Positions 1-8,393 of a stretch of 64,000 nucleotides of DNA are shown here, in pieces. Below the pieces are notes generated by a model, which was not told the origin of the DNA, searched no databases, and worked only from the letters and a program-made list of their open reading frames with translations. Position 1 is the first letter of the stretch. Every line of letters starts with the position of its first letter. Origin of the DNA: Mogibacterium sp. (lineage in GTDB: Bacteria; Bacillota; Clostridia; Peptostreptococcales; Anaerovoracaceae); contig JAFQZQ010000031.1 in the NCBI GenBank assembly GCA_017405845.1, positions 80,152 to 144,151 of the forward strand, given 5' to 3'. The position numbers and the translations under genes are program-made.

Positions 1-1
1 C

Positions 2-1153
2 GATATCGTAGACTTCCCGGAAGGAGTCGGCTGCTATCCAGTCTTCTTTTCGGAGACCGCGGACAAATCTGACCTGCTGGCTGCCCCGTGCAAAGCCGCA
101 AACTGCAGCAGCGTGCAGGCGAAGTTTAATTCACTTCCGTTCCCGGTAGTAGGCATGTCTGATATAATGCCGTACACCTCAACGAGATATCGCGATCTCA
201 CTCCTGAGATGATATCTCAGTTTGAGGCTGCTTTCATCGACGCTGCAGAACGCGCAGTATCGGATCTCGATCCCGATATCATAATCTGCCACCACCTGTT
301 TCTGCTGACTGCGCTTGTAAAAAAGCACTTTCCGGAAAGAACAATAGTCGGCATCTCCCACGGTACAGATCTGCGGCAGATGATAAACTGCGACAATCTC
401 CGCGAGATCGTAAGACCATATATCAGGGATTTGGATGCTGCCCTGGCTCTTCACTCAGAGCAGCGTAAAACGATCATAGATATATTCGGCATGGATGAAG
501 ACCGCGTGTCAGTTATAGGCAGTGGCTACAATGCCGGCTTGTTCAATACCGAAGGCCGAAAATCCCGGAAAAAAGACGAACCGCTGAGGTTCACCTATGC
601 AGGCAAGATCAGCAGACCAAAGGGTGTGCCTGAAATGCTCGCAGCGCTTGAGAAGCTTTCAGATGACAGCGATGTTCCTGCCTTCAGTCTTACGATGGCA
701 GGCGGCTGCCAGGATGAAGTGCTTAAAGACAGAATGGGAAGCCTCCCTGCATATGTAAGCTGGCTCGGACAGATCCCGCAGCCTGCTCTGGCAGATCTCA
801 TGCGGCAGACGGACATCTTCATACTTCCGTCGTACTTCGAAGGACTGCCTCTTGTGCTGATAGAAGCGATGTCAGCCGGAGCCGTGCCTGTAAGCACTGA
901 TCTTCCGGGCATACAGAGCTGGATCAACGCGAACGTCGGTGGGCCAAACGCCGTATTCGTTCCCATGCCTCAGATGAAGAGCATCGATGAGCCCACAGAT
1001 GCGGGACGCGAGGCGTTTGTGAACGATCTTTATCGCACTCTCAAAGACGTCACAGCCGCTTTCGTTGAAGGTGCTCTGCCCGGCCCTCTTCCTGATACTT
1101 CATCGATCACATGGGACGGTTTAGCTGCACGGCTGCTGTCAATATCACTTTAA
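2..1153 (+). CDS. Glycosyltransferase family 4 (5' end outside window)
   Basis: The reading frame is open from base 2 to the stop at 1153, so this is the 3' part of a longer gene; the internal GTG at 113 has no ribosome site and is probably not the start. The C-terminal Rossmann domain has the GT-B signatures: a nucleotide-binding region around TYAGKISRPKGVPEML, then SYFEGLPLVLIEAMSAG with the two glutamates of the EX7E donor-binding motif. Such retaining enzymes move a sugar from a nucleotide-sugar to a glycan, lipid or small acceptor in the cytoplasm. The acceptor cannot be told from sequence. A strong terminator follows directly. Confidence 0.85.
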   Translation, partial: DIVDFPEGVGCYPVFFSETADKSDLLAAPCKAANCSSVQAKFNSLPFPVVGMSDIMPYTSTRYRDLTPEMISQFEAAFIDAAERAVSDLDPDIIICHHLFLLTALVKKHFPERTIVGISHGTDLRQMINCDNLREIVRPYIRDLDAALALHSEQRKTIIDIFGMDEDRVSVIGSGYNAGLFNTEGRKSRKKDEPLRFTYAGKISRPKGVPEMLAALEKLSDDSDVPAFSLTMAGGCQDEVLKDRMGSLPAYVSWLGQIPQPALADLMRQTDIFILPSYFEGLPLVLIEAMSAGAVPVSTDLPGIQSWINANVGGPNAVFVPMPQMKSIDEPTDAGREAFVNDLYRTLKDVTAAFVEGALPGPLPDTSSITWDGLAARLLSISL

Positions 1154-1181
1154 AAATCTGCCCGTATAAGACGACTTTCCG

Positions 1182-1207
1182 CGCCGCCTCCGTGCGGCGA
1201 TTTTTTT
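1182..1207 (+). terminator. Intrinsic terminator after the glycosyltransferase
   Basis: A perfect 6-bp GC stem (CGCCGC/GCGGCG) with a 6-base loop is followed by A and seven T residues. It lies 28 bases after the stop codon. Confidence 0.85.
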
Positions 1208-1297
1208 GCTGTTATTTATCTATAAGTTTATATAATATTCACATTTTTAATTTCTCCTTATGTTAATATTTTAGCCATCAAAAGCAAGGAGCATACA

Positions 1298-2482
1298 ATG
1301 GACAGAGATCAGGCGGCAACAATGATGACGAAAGCCCTGAAGGGTTTTCACGGAAGGTTTAAAAGGATGTACGGCCAGCTTTGCGTGCGCGTGGATGCCA
1401 ACACTTTCCTCAGCACCGGCGGTAACAACATTCTTGCCGAGATCACGGAGGACAGCTACGAGGTATGCGACATCAATTCCGGTGATCTTGGAGAGATATT
1501 CGCAAAAAGGAGCGACATAAATGCCATCCTTTTCGGTTGCTCAACCGACACTGTTGCCGTGTCTGAAAAAGCCGACGTGCTGCCTGTCACCCTTGAAGAT
1601 CTCGCGCGCCTTACCGGTTCGGAGCTCAAGGTTATTCCTGACGCATCCGCTGCAAGCATACTTTCGGGGCTGAAGGATTCTTCGGTCTGCCTCATCAAAG
1701 GCACCGGGGCTTTAGCTGTTGGCACAAACTGCAGAAAAGCCGTTGCCGGAGCCCATATAGTAGAAAAGGCATGCGAGGCAGAGATGCACGGCGAGGTGCT
1801 TGGCGGCACCGTTCCAATCGAAAAAGCCCTTGCTGAGAATCTCAGAAAGGACTTCATTTCAGATTATATAAACCGCAACGAGGAGAGCAGCGTAGAATAC
1901 GTCGAATATGACGAAGCAGAATTCGCTGTAAGGAGCAGCCTCATCGACTATGGTAAGGAGCTTGTGAAGCGCGATCTCTCATACGGTTCATGGGGCAACC
2001 TCTCGATCAGACTCAACGATGACGAAATGCTCATCACCCCTTCCTCTATGGATTACTTCGATATCAGAATCGAAGATATAGTAAAAGTGAACATACACTC
2101 ACTCGATTTCGGCAAGCAGCGCATGCCGAGCACTGAGGTCAAGATGCATGCAGCTGTTTACAAAGCGTTTCCGGACTGCAAAGCAATGATACAGACAAGA
2201 TCGAACGCGATCAGCGTATTCGCGGCCTGCCAGGCTGGCTTTGCGCTGGGAGGCGGCGAACTGCAGGAGCTGATTGGCGATGTGAAAATCACCGACTATG
2301 CCCTGCCGGGTTCCGAAGAGCTTGCAGAGACAGTGGTCTCCACCCTTAAAGACACTCACGCCTGCATAATACCGCACCATGGAGCGGTATTCTATGGTCC
2401 ATCGCTCGATGTTGTGCTGGCAGTGGCCGAAGCTGTCGAGATGAGGGCCCGCAACCTCCTCTCATTCGACTCAGGACTCTAA
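1298..2482 (+). CDS. Tandem class II aldolase/adducin-like protein with altered metal site
   Basis: The 394-residue protein has two class II aldolase-like halves (about 1-180 and 205-394). The C-terminal half keeps the fold motifs GSWGNLSIRL (230-239) and LITPSSMDY (245-253), the acid E280 and the late histidine H361 (PHHG). The usual HTHS metal motif reads QTRS (Q299, R301), so two of the three expected zinc histidines are absent. The N-terminal half is more degenerate: it lacks the GNLS loop and has FGCS in place of HTHS. Family members normally cleave or isomerise sugar phosphates; here catalysis by the usual zinc mechanism is doubtful. The start has an AAGGA site 7 bases upstream and a TATAAT hexamer at 1231-1236. 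It overlaps convergent rarD by 12 bp. Confidence 0.75.
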   Translation: MDRDQAATMMTKALKGFHGRFKRMYGQLCVRVDANTFLSTGGNNILAEITEDSYEVCDINSGDLGEIFAKRSDINAILFGCSTDTVAVSEKADVLPVTLEDLARLTGSELKVIPDASAASILSGLKDSSVCLIKGTGALAVGTNCRKAVAGAHIVEKACEAEMHGEVLGGTVPIEKALAENLRKDFISDYINRNEESSVEYVEYDEAEFAVRSSLIDYGKELVKRDLSYGSWGNLSIRLNDDEMLITPSSMDYFDIRIEDIVKVNIHSLDFGKQRMPSTEVKMHAAVYKAFPDCKAMIQTRSNAISVFAACQAGFALGGGELQELIGDVKITDYALPGSEELAETVVSTLKDTHACIIPHHGAVFYGPSLDVVLAVAEAVEMRARNLLSFDSGL

Positions 2483-3388
2483 CAGCTCTTTATTGCTTTT
2501 ATATTCTCCATAGCTGAAGAATATCAGGCCGATCCAGATAACGGCAAAGGATAAAACCTGAACCGTATCGATCGGCTCTTTATATACAAAGATTCCGAGA
2601 ATCAGCGTTATGGACGGGCTTATATACTGTGTCAGTCCGATTATGAACAGCGATACTTTTTTTGCAGCACTGCCGAAAAGCGCGATCGGTATCAGCGTCA
2701 CCAGGCCGCTCAGAAACATAAGGGCGTATTTGCCCGGAACTCCCAGGCTCAGTGCTCCCATGCCGCGCGCCTCTATCACAAATATCCCTATGACTGCAAA
2801 CACAGCATAAAACATCGTTTCATATACGAGTTCGATGATCGGCGGGTTTTTGGAAGACTTTTTGATAGCCGAGTAGGTCGCCCACGTGAGGGCAAGTCCC
2901 AGCGCCACACCCGGAAGCTGTCTGTAGTGAATCAGCATCACTATGAGCGCAATTGCAGCGAGAGCCATCGCGGTTACGTTGTATTTTGTGAACTTTTCTT
3001 TAAATATAATGACACCGAAGAGACAGATCACGATAGGCTCTATGTAATAGCCGATTGAAGACTGTATCATGTGACCCGTGGTCATGGCCCAGATGTAGAT
3101 GCTCCAGTTTGCTGTCAGCAACAGACCTGCGATCAGGTATCTTCTGAGCGCCCCCTTTTCTTTAAGAGGTTCCCAGATCTCTTCCTTCTTATACATCAGA
3201 CGCGCAGCGATATACGAGTACACGAACATAGTAGTCATCCTGTAAAGAATGATTATCCATGACGGTATCGGTACCAGCGCCTGCCAGTACGCAGGCAGAA
3301 ATCCCCATATCAGCTGGCAGGCAAGCACGCATATCAGGCCGGTCCTGTAATCGTTGCTGTTATTTATCCCAATACTCTTTTTTTCCAT
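2471..3388 (-). CDS. rarD: RarD-type EamA-family transporter
   Basis: The 305-residue multi-pass membrane protein starts its first helix with CQLIWGFLPAYWQAL, a typical RarD N-terminus, and shows about ten hydrophobic helices in two EamA repeats. RarD proteins are drug/metabolite-superfamily permeases of uncertain substrate. The gene lies 15 bases after the C_GCAxxG_C_C gene on the same strand and is probably co-transcribed with it. The ribosome site is weak (AGGTAA). The 3' end overlaps the convergent aldolase-like gene. Confidence 0.85.
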   Translation of the reverse strand: MEKKSIGINNSNDYRTGLICVLACQLIWGFLPAYWQALVPIPSWIIILYRMTTMFVYSYIAARLMYKKEEIWEPLKEKGALRRYLIAGLLLTANWSIYIWAMTTGHMIQSSIGYYIEPIVICLFGVIIFKEKFTKYNVTAMALAAIALIVMLIHYRQLPGVALGLALTWATYSAIKKSSKNPPIIELVYETMFYAVFAVIGIFVIEARGMGALSLGVPGKYALMFLSGLVTLIPIALFGSAAKKVSLFIIGLTQYISPSITLILGIFVYKEPIDTVQVLSFAVIWIGLIFFSYGEYKSNKELLES

Positions 3389-3403
3389 CTGAATACATTA
3401 CCT

Positions 3404-3811
3404 TTACAGGCCGAGCTCCTCCTCGACGAGTCTGGTGGCTATTCTGATGCACTCATCGCAGGATGTGAATGCTTTTCCGTCATTGCCGGTCTTGATATCC
3501 CTGCAGATGAGAGCCTTTGCCTGCTCCACGAATTTCTTCTGCATTATTCCGGCGACCCTTGTCGTCTTAGCCTTCGTAAGTCCTGCATGCTCTGTATTAC
3601 CGTCGCTGTGTACAAGGCCTGCAACCATCGCAGCTCCGCTTATGGCTCCACACACGCCCTGTGCAGTTCCCATTCCGGCTCCGAAGCCTTCACCCATCTT
3701 GTAGAGCAGGGACTCATCGATGCCTACCTCGTCAGCGAATGTGCAGACTACTGCCTGGCAGCAGTTATATCCGTTTCTGTGCTTTGCAGAAGCTATGTCA
3801 GCTCTGTCCAT
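3404..3811 (-). CDS. C_GCAxxG_C_C family redox-type protein
   Basis: This 135-residue cysteine-rich protein shows the family pattern: paired cysteines in GYNCCQAV near residue 17, then GVCGAISGAAMVAG in the middle (the GCAxxG-like core), and C-terminal cysteines in LICRD and SCDECIR. The family is common in anaerobes, often near redox or transport genes; its function is not settled, and metal or Fe-S binding is only inferred from the cysteines. An AGGAGG site precedes the ATG by 7 bases. It is first in a two-gene unit with rarD. Confidence 0.8.
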   Translation of the reverse strand: MDRADIASAKHRNGYNCCQAVVCTFADEVGIDESLLYKMGEGFGAGMGTAQGVCGAISGAAMVAGLVHSDGNTEHAGLTKAKTTRVAGIMQKKFVEQAKALICRDIKTGNDGKAFTSCDECIRIATRLVEEELGL

Positions 3812-3950
3812 AGATAATTCCTCCTGTTTGTTCTAATTTATTTACGACGAATATCATAACATATTTTTTGCAACACTTTGCCCTTTTTACGATACTATAT
3901 TTATGAGAGCTCTTAAAAAGCATCGACAATGATGATATGAGGCAAATTGA

Positions 3951-4457
3951 ATGGATGAAAAACTGATCAACGAAGCGATAGCCGGGAGCAAGGAGGCATT
4001 CTGCTCGCTCTACGGCGCATATAAGGACAGGCTTTACCGCTACGCGCTCTACAGGCTGGGTGATCCTACCGAAGCCGAAGACGCTGTGAGCGAGTGCGTG
4101 CTGGCTGCGTGGCAGGGTATCGGCAGCCTCAGAAGCAGCAAAGCCTTTGGATCGTGGATCTTCAGGATCCTCTCGAATTGCTGTGCCTCGCGTATCAGGG
4201 AAATGATAGGCACGCGGGAAAACCTTGAGCGGTTATATGACGCAGGCAAAGGCAGCGCAGTATCTTCCCCGTCTCTTCCTATAGAGCTGGCCGAGGCTCT
4301 CTCGCAGCTGAACGAAGAGGAACGGAACATCGTATTGCTCAGCACCATCGGAGGTCTCAGCAGTTCTGAGATAGCCCCTCTCACCGGCCTGACTCCGGGG
4401 AGCATCAGATCAAAGCTTTCCAGAAGTCTGGCAAAGATGCGCGAGTTCTTATCATAA
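3951..4457 (+). CDS. ECF-type RNA polymerase sigma factor
   Basis: The 168-residue protein contains sigma region 2 (about 10-75: AFCSLYGAYKDRLYRYALYRLGD, then AEDAVSECVLAAW and SWIFRILSN) and region 4 (about 110-165, with the helix-turn-helix IAPLTGLTPGSIRSKLSRSLAKMR). It lacks regions 1 and 3, as expected for extracytoplasmic-function sigma factors. A GAGG ribosome site precedes the ATG. The region just upstream (GCAAC near 3871 and CGATAC near 3891) could be an ECF promoter, which would mean self-activation; this is a weak inference. The next gene starts 11 bases downstream and encodes the likely membrane partner. Confidence 0.9.
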   Translation: MDEKLINEAIAGSKEAFCSLYGAYKDRLYRYALYRLGDPTEAEDAVSECVLAAWQGIGSLRSSKAFGSWIFRILSNCCASRIREMIGTRENLERLYDAGKGSAVSSPSLPIELAEALSQLNEEERNIVLLSTIGGLSSSEIAPLTGLTPGSIRSKLSRSLAKMREFLS

Positions 4458-4468
4458 GGAGAATCAAA

Positions 4469-6445
4469 ATGAGCAAAGATCATGAATATATAAAAGAATT
4501 ATTCGACAGCGACGGCATCAGCGCTCCGGAGAGTCTCTCTGAAGAAAGCATGCTGGCAATGCTGAATGCCGCCGAAGAGAAACAGACTGTGGAGCAGCCG
4601 GAGGCAGAATCCGGAAAGAGCTTTGAGCCTGCACGTAAAAAAGCCCGCCCTTCTCTCAGAAAATGGATGACGGTAGCAGCAGTCGCTGTCATAGCAGTTT
4701 TCGGCATCGGCGGACTCAGAGAGATCATGACAGCTCCGCCTGACACTTCAGCAGTCGGCGGCGAGCTCTATACGTTTAAAAGCGAGACGGAAATCAAAAA
4801 CCTCATAAAGAGCATGGAGCCGGAGACTGTGTTCAAAAGGTTCAGTCTGGATATGGGCTCGCCGGAAGAGACGCTCGAGTACGAAAGCAGTGATGCGGCT
4901 ACAGGAGAAATGGCTGTCAGCAACCCAATGACCGCTAAGTCAGCCGGATCCGCAGACCACTCCGAGACCTACCTTCAGGTAGATGCAGTTGATGAAGCTG
5001 ATATCGTAAAAACTGACGGCAAATATATATATTATGTTACTGACAGCCGCGAAGTGGTCATTCTCTCCGCAAAGGACGGAAAGACAAAGAAGCTGTCCAC
5101 AATTGGAAGCAGCGGTATCGAGAACTACATCAGCGACATATATGTTAAGGGAGACAAGCTCATAACAGTTGGCACCATCTACAAGGACGACAGCGACGAA
5201 TCCTCATCCGGCATAGTCGTATACGACATCAGCGACCGCAGCAAGCCGAAAGAGCTGTACGACTTCAGCCAGTCAGGAGACATACTCTCGAGCCGCATGG
5301 TCGGAGACTATGTTTACCTCGTGACCAACGACTATGTGCACAGAGGCGGTCGCCCGGTGCCTGTGTGCGGCAGCATCAATGAACTTAAGAGCCTCGAGGC
5401 GACAGAGATCTGCTGCGTGCCTGACCCTAAAATGTCTTCATACATAGTTCTCAGTGCAGTAGACACTGCATCGGGTGAAAAAGGAAGATCAGCCACAAAA
5501 GCCATCTTCGGAGCGAGCAGCGAGATATACTGCAACGACCATAATTTGTATGTAACTTCGTCTGACTGGTCAGACGAGGGCGAATCCGTAAATACACGCA
5601 TCGTCCGCGCAGGTCTTGACGGCCTCAAAGTGAAATTCAATGCCACAACAAAGGTGCGCGGCTACATCGACAATCAGTTCTCGATGGATGAGCGCGACGG
5701 ATACTTCCGCATCGCCACCACGTCGCAGCGTGCAGGAATGGATGTCAACAACATGTATGTACTCGACTCAAAGCTTAAGGAAGCCGGCAAGGTAACCGGA
5801 TTTGCCCGCAACGAGAGCATCAAGGCAGTGCGTTTCATAGGCGACAAGGCATATGTTATAACCTACGAGGCAATAGATCCTCTCTTTATAATAGACCTCG
5901 CTGACCCTGCAAATCCGCGCATCGAAGGCGAAGTCAAGATAGACGGCTTCTCCACCCTTCTCGTTCCGGTGAGCAAGGACAGGCTGCTCGGTATCGGTCA
6001 CGCAACAGGTGACAACGGCTATGGCGGAGAATATGACAGCGGGCTCAAGCTGGCGCTCTTCGACATATCCAATCCGTCCGAGCCTAAGGTTCTCGACAGC
6101 AAGGAGTTCAAGGACATGTCGAGCATCGCTCAGTATGACCACCATGCGCTGATGGTCAACAGCGGAGCAGGCTACTACGCTATACCATATGAAGTATGGA
6201 ACTATGACAGCGTTGAAGAGGAAGAGGTAATGACTGAGGATGAACCCGTCGAAACCATAGATGAAGGATTCGAAACCGGCGTACTCCTCTTCAAGGCGGG
6301 AGATAAGATAAGTCAGACCGACAAACATAAACTTGACGGTTCTGCCATCAATAGAAGCGTTTACATAGGCGACTGGCTCTACGCCCTGGATGCTGACGGA
6401 AACGCGCAGAGCTTCAAGCCTGCGCTCCAGGATTTGCAATATTAA
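4469..6445 (+). CDS. Membrane-anchored beta-propeller protein, probable anti-sigma partner
   Basis: Of 658 residues, about the first 65 are charged and cytoplasmic, followed by one membrane helix (WMTVAAVAVIAVFGIGGL, about 66-83) and a long extracytoplasmic part. That part begins TYLQVDAVDEADIVKTDGKYIYYV, typical of the secreted bacterial beta-propeller family (Pfam Beta_propel), and continues through repeated strands to the end. The topology and the position directly after an ECF sigma gene (AAGGAGA site, 11-base gap) suggest that the N-terminal tail holds the sigma factor and the propeller senses an envelope signal. I see no recognised anti-sigma zinc motif in the tail. The extreme C-terminus is acidic before a last propeller blade. 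Confidence 0.8.
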   Translation: MSKDHEYIKELFDSDGISAPESLSEESMLAMLNAAEEKQTVEQPEAESGKSFEPARKKARPSLRKWMTVAAVAVIAVFGIGGLREIMTAPPDTSAVGGELYTFKSETEIKNLIKSMEPETVFKRFSLDMGSPEETLEYESSDAATGEMAVSNPMTAKSAGSADHSETYLQVDAVDEADIVKTDGKYIYYVTDSREVVILSAKDGKTKKLSTIGSSGIENYISDIYVKGDKLITVGTIYKDDSDESSSGIVVYDISDRSKPKELYDFSQSGDILSSRMVGDYVYLVTNDYVHRGGRPVPVCGSINELKSLEATEICCVPDPKMSSYIVLSAVDTASGEKGRSATKAIFGASSEIYCNDHNLYVTSSDWSDEGESVNTRIVRAGLDGLKVKFNATTKVRGYIDNQFSMDERDGYFRIATTSQRAGMDVNNMYVLDSKLKEAGKVTGFARNESIKAVRFIGDKAYVITYEAIDPLFIIDLADPANPRIEGEVKIDGFSTLLVPVSKDRLLGIGHATGDNGYGGEYDSGLKLALFDISNPSEPKVLDSKEFKDMSSIAQYDHHALMVNSGAGYYAIPYEVWNYDSVEEEEVMTEDEPVETIDEGFETGVLLFKAGDKISQTDKHKLDGSAINRSVYIGDWLYALDADGNAQSFKPALQDLQY

Positions 6446-6468
6446 TTCTTTACATAGTAGAATAAGGC

Positions 6469-8193
6469 ATGGCTTACGATGGAATTATTACATACGCTGT
6501 TGCAAAAGAATTGAAAGAACGTATCGTACCCGGCAAGATAGAGAAAGTCTATCAGCCGGGTCCCGAGGATCTTTTGGTGCACATCCACACCCAGCGTGGG
6601 AATGTGCGCCTTTTCATTTCGTGTAACAGCAGTTCAGCAAGAGTCTGCCTCACCGGAGGCAGCTATACGAATCCCGATCAGCCCCCTACCTTCTGCATGC
6701 TGCTCAGAAAGCATCTTCAGGGAGGCCGCATCACGGACGTCAGACAGAAGGATGCCGAGCGCATCATCGAAATTGACTTAGAAGCCCAGAATGAACTGGG
6801 ATTTTCGGTTTGCCGAAGGCTTATAGTTGAGATCATGTCGAAGCACAGCAACATAGTGCTCATAGACATTGAAAGCGGTAAAATCATTGACGCAATAAAG
6901 CGCATATCAATTGATGTGAACAGATACCGCCAGCTGCTTCCGGGCATGATATACAAATATCCGCCTGCACAGGACAAGCTGCCGTTCAAAGAGGTAACAG
7001 CTGAAACGCTGCTTCCTCACGACGATCGCGCTCTGATGTCACGCATAGCCGGCATCTCCCCTTCTATCAGCCGCGAGCTGCTTGCTAACTGCTATACCGA
7101 TCATGACGCTTCTGTTATGTCGGTAGTGCCGGCAAGAAATCTCCTGCAGATCGTTTCTTCAATTGATGACGGCATTGCAGCGCCGCGCGTGTATGTAGAT
7201 GACGAAGGGACACCGAGAGAATTCCATGTCACCGATCTTACCGAATTCGATGAGCTCGATACGATGTTCTTCGATACCGTATCGGAATGCGTGGACTATT
7301 ACTTCTCAAACCGCGTAGCATCAAACATGGTGCGTCAGAAGTCCATGCCCCTCCTGAAATCGGTGCAGGCTTCGCTCAGCAAGGCTCTCCTGAAAAAGAA
7401 AAAGCTGTCGGAAGACCTCATGAGTGCGGAGAATTCCGAGAAGTACAGGCTTTACGGAGAGCTCCTCACAGCGAACCTCCATCTCGTAAAGCCGGGCGAC
7501 CGCAAAGTCAGAGTGGTCAATTACTACGACGGGAGCGAAATCGAAATTCCTCTTGACGAGAAAATCTCAGCAGCTGCTAACGCCCAAAAATACTTCAAGA
7601 AGTATTCAAAGGCCAGGACTGCGATACATGAAAAGCAGACCCAGCTCGAAGACAACGACAGAGACATCGAATATCTCGAATCCGTCATACAGAACATAGA
7701 AGCTGCCGACAGCGTTCCCCTTCTCGATACAATAAGGGATGAGCTGGAACAGACAGGCTATGTCAGAAGGCGTCAGAAAGCTTCACAGCGAAAGAAAAAG
7801 AACCGCAGGCCTGAACCTCTCAGATATACGCTCAGCGACGGCACAGAGGTGCTGGTAGGACGCAATAACATGGACAACGACTGGCTAACCATGAAGTTCG
7901 CGTCCAAGACAGACGTGTGGATGCACACAAAGGATATCCCGGGCTCGCATGTCATAGTCAGGCTTGAGGACGGCCGGAACGTAAATGATTTGCCGGCTGA
8001 ACTGGTTTATGAGGCCGCATCGATTGCTGCATACCACAGCAAGGCCGCCGGCAGCGACAATGTGCCGGTCGACTACGTACCGGTCAGATACGTCAAGAAG
8101 CCTAACGGAGCAAAGCCGGGTATGGTGATTTTCACCCACAATCAGACGGTTTATGTAGCTCCAAAGCTTCCTGAAGTAAAAAAAGAAAAGTAG
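6469..8193 (+). CDS. rqcH: RqcH (NFACT family) ribosome quality-control protein
   Basis: The 574-residue protein has the NFACT order: N-terminal NFACT-N domain (MAYDGIITYAVAKEL onward), a central helix-hairpin-helix (around ISPSISRELL), a long coiled coil (about 285-440) and a C-terminal NFACT-R domain with VLVGRNNMDNDWLTMKFAS and DVWMHTKDIPGSHV. Bacterial RqcH binds stalled 50S-peptidyl-tRNA complexes and recruits tRNA-Ala for alanine tailing. The residue pair known as D97-R98 in B. subtilis reads E97-R98 here. The old name fibronectin-binding protein A refers to the same family. The ATG lies 23 bases after the previous stop, with AAGG very close upstream, so initiation may be weak. Confidence 0.9.
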   Translation: MAYDGIITYAVAKELKERIVPGKIEKVYQPGPEDLLVHIHTQRGNVRLFISCNSSSARVCLTGGSYTNPDQPPTFCMLLRKHLQGGRITDVRQKDAERIIEIDLEAQNELGFSVCRRLIVEIMSKHSNIVLIDIESGKIIDAIKRISIDVNRYRQLLPGMIYKYPPAQDKLPFKEVTAETLLPHDDRALMSRIAGISPSISRELLANCYTDHDASVMSVVPARNLLQIVSSIDDGIAAPRVYVDDEGTPREFHVTDLTEFDELDTMFFDTVSECVDYYFSNRVASNMVRQKSMPLLKSVQASLSKALLKKKKLSEDLMSAENSEKYRLYGELLTANLHLVKPGDRKVRVVNYYDGSEIEIPLDEKISAAANAQKYFKKYSKARTAIHEKQTQLEDNDRDIEYLESVIQNIEAADSVPLLDTIRDELEQTGYVRRRQKASQRKKKNRRPEPLRYTLSDGTEVLVGRNNMDNDWLTMKFASKTDVWMHTKDIPGSHVIVRLEDGRNVNDLPAELVYEAASIAAYHSKAAGSDNVPVDYVPVRYVKKPNGAKPGMVIFTHNQTVYVAPKLPEVKKEK

Positions 8194-8252
8194 TGAAATC
8201 ACCTGTGAAAAGGAGTACAATAGTCGTGCGCGATTAAAAGCGCACGCAATAA

Positions 8253-8328
8253 GGTCTGTTAGCTCAGCTGGGAGAGCGCATGGGTCACAACCATGATGTC
8301 GCGGGTTCGAGTCCCTCACAGACCACCA
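8253..8328 (+). tRNA. tRNA-Val (anticodon CAC), CCA encoded
   Basis: A 76-base cloverleaf: 7-bp acceptor stem GGTCTGT/ACAGACC, D-arm GCTC/GAGC, 5-bp anticodon stem CATGG/CCATG around loop GTCACAA (anticodon CAC, reading GUG), T-loop TTCGAGT, and encoded CCA. The T-stem GCGGG/CCCTC has a C-T mismatch at 50-64, which recurs in the tRNA-Arg of this window. A small GC hairpin (GTGCGC/GCGCAC) lies just upstream. Confidence 0.9.
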
Positions 8329-8334
8329 ATTGAA

Positions 8335-8375
8335 AGCGCTGAAGTCATCAGGACTTCAGCGCTCTTTCTTTGTTC
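8335..8375 (+). terminator. Intrinsic terminator after tRNA-Val
   Basis: A perfect 12-bp stem (AGCGCTGAAGTC with its complement, 8335-8346 and 8352-8363) with a 5-base loop, followed by the T-rich CTTTCTTTGTTC. It may also serve the convergent phosphatase gene. Confidence 0.85.
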
Positions 8376-8393
8376 TCAATCTGAACAGACTGT

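Noticed and set aside
113..115. GTG at 113 as the start of the first glycosyltransferase
   Set aside because: The same frame is open to the window edge and reads like coding sequence, and no ribosome site precedes the GTG.
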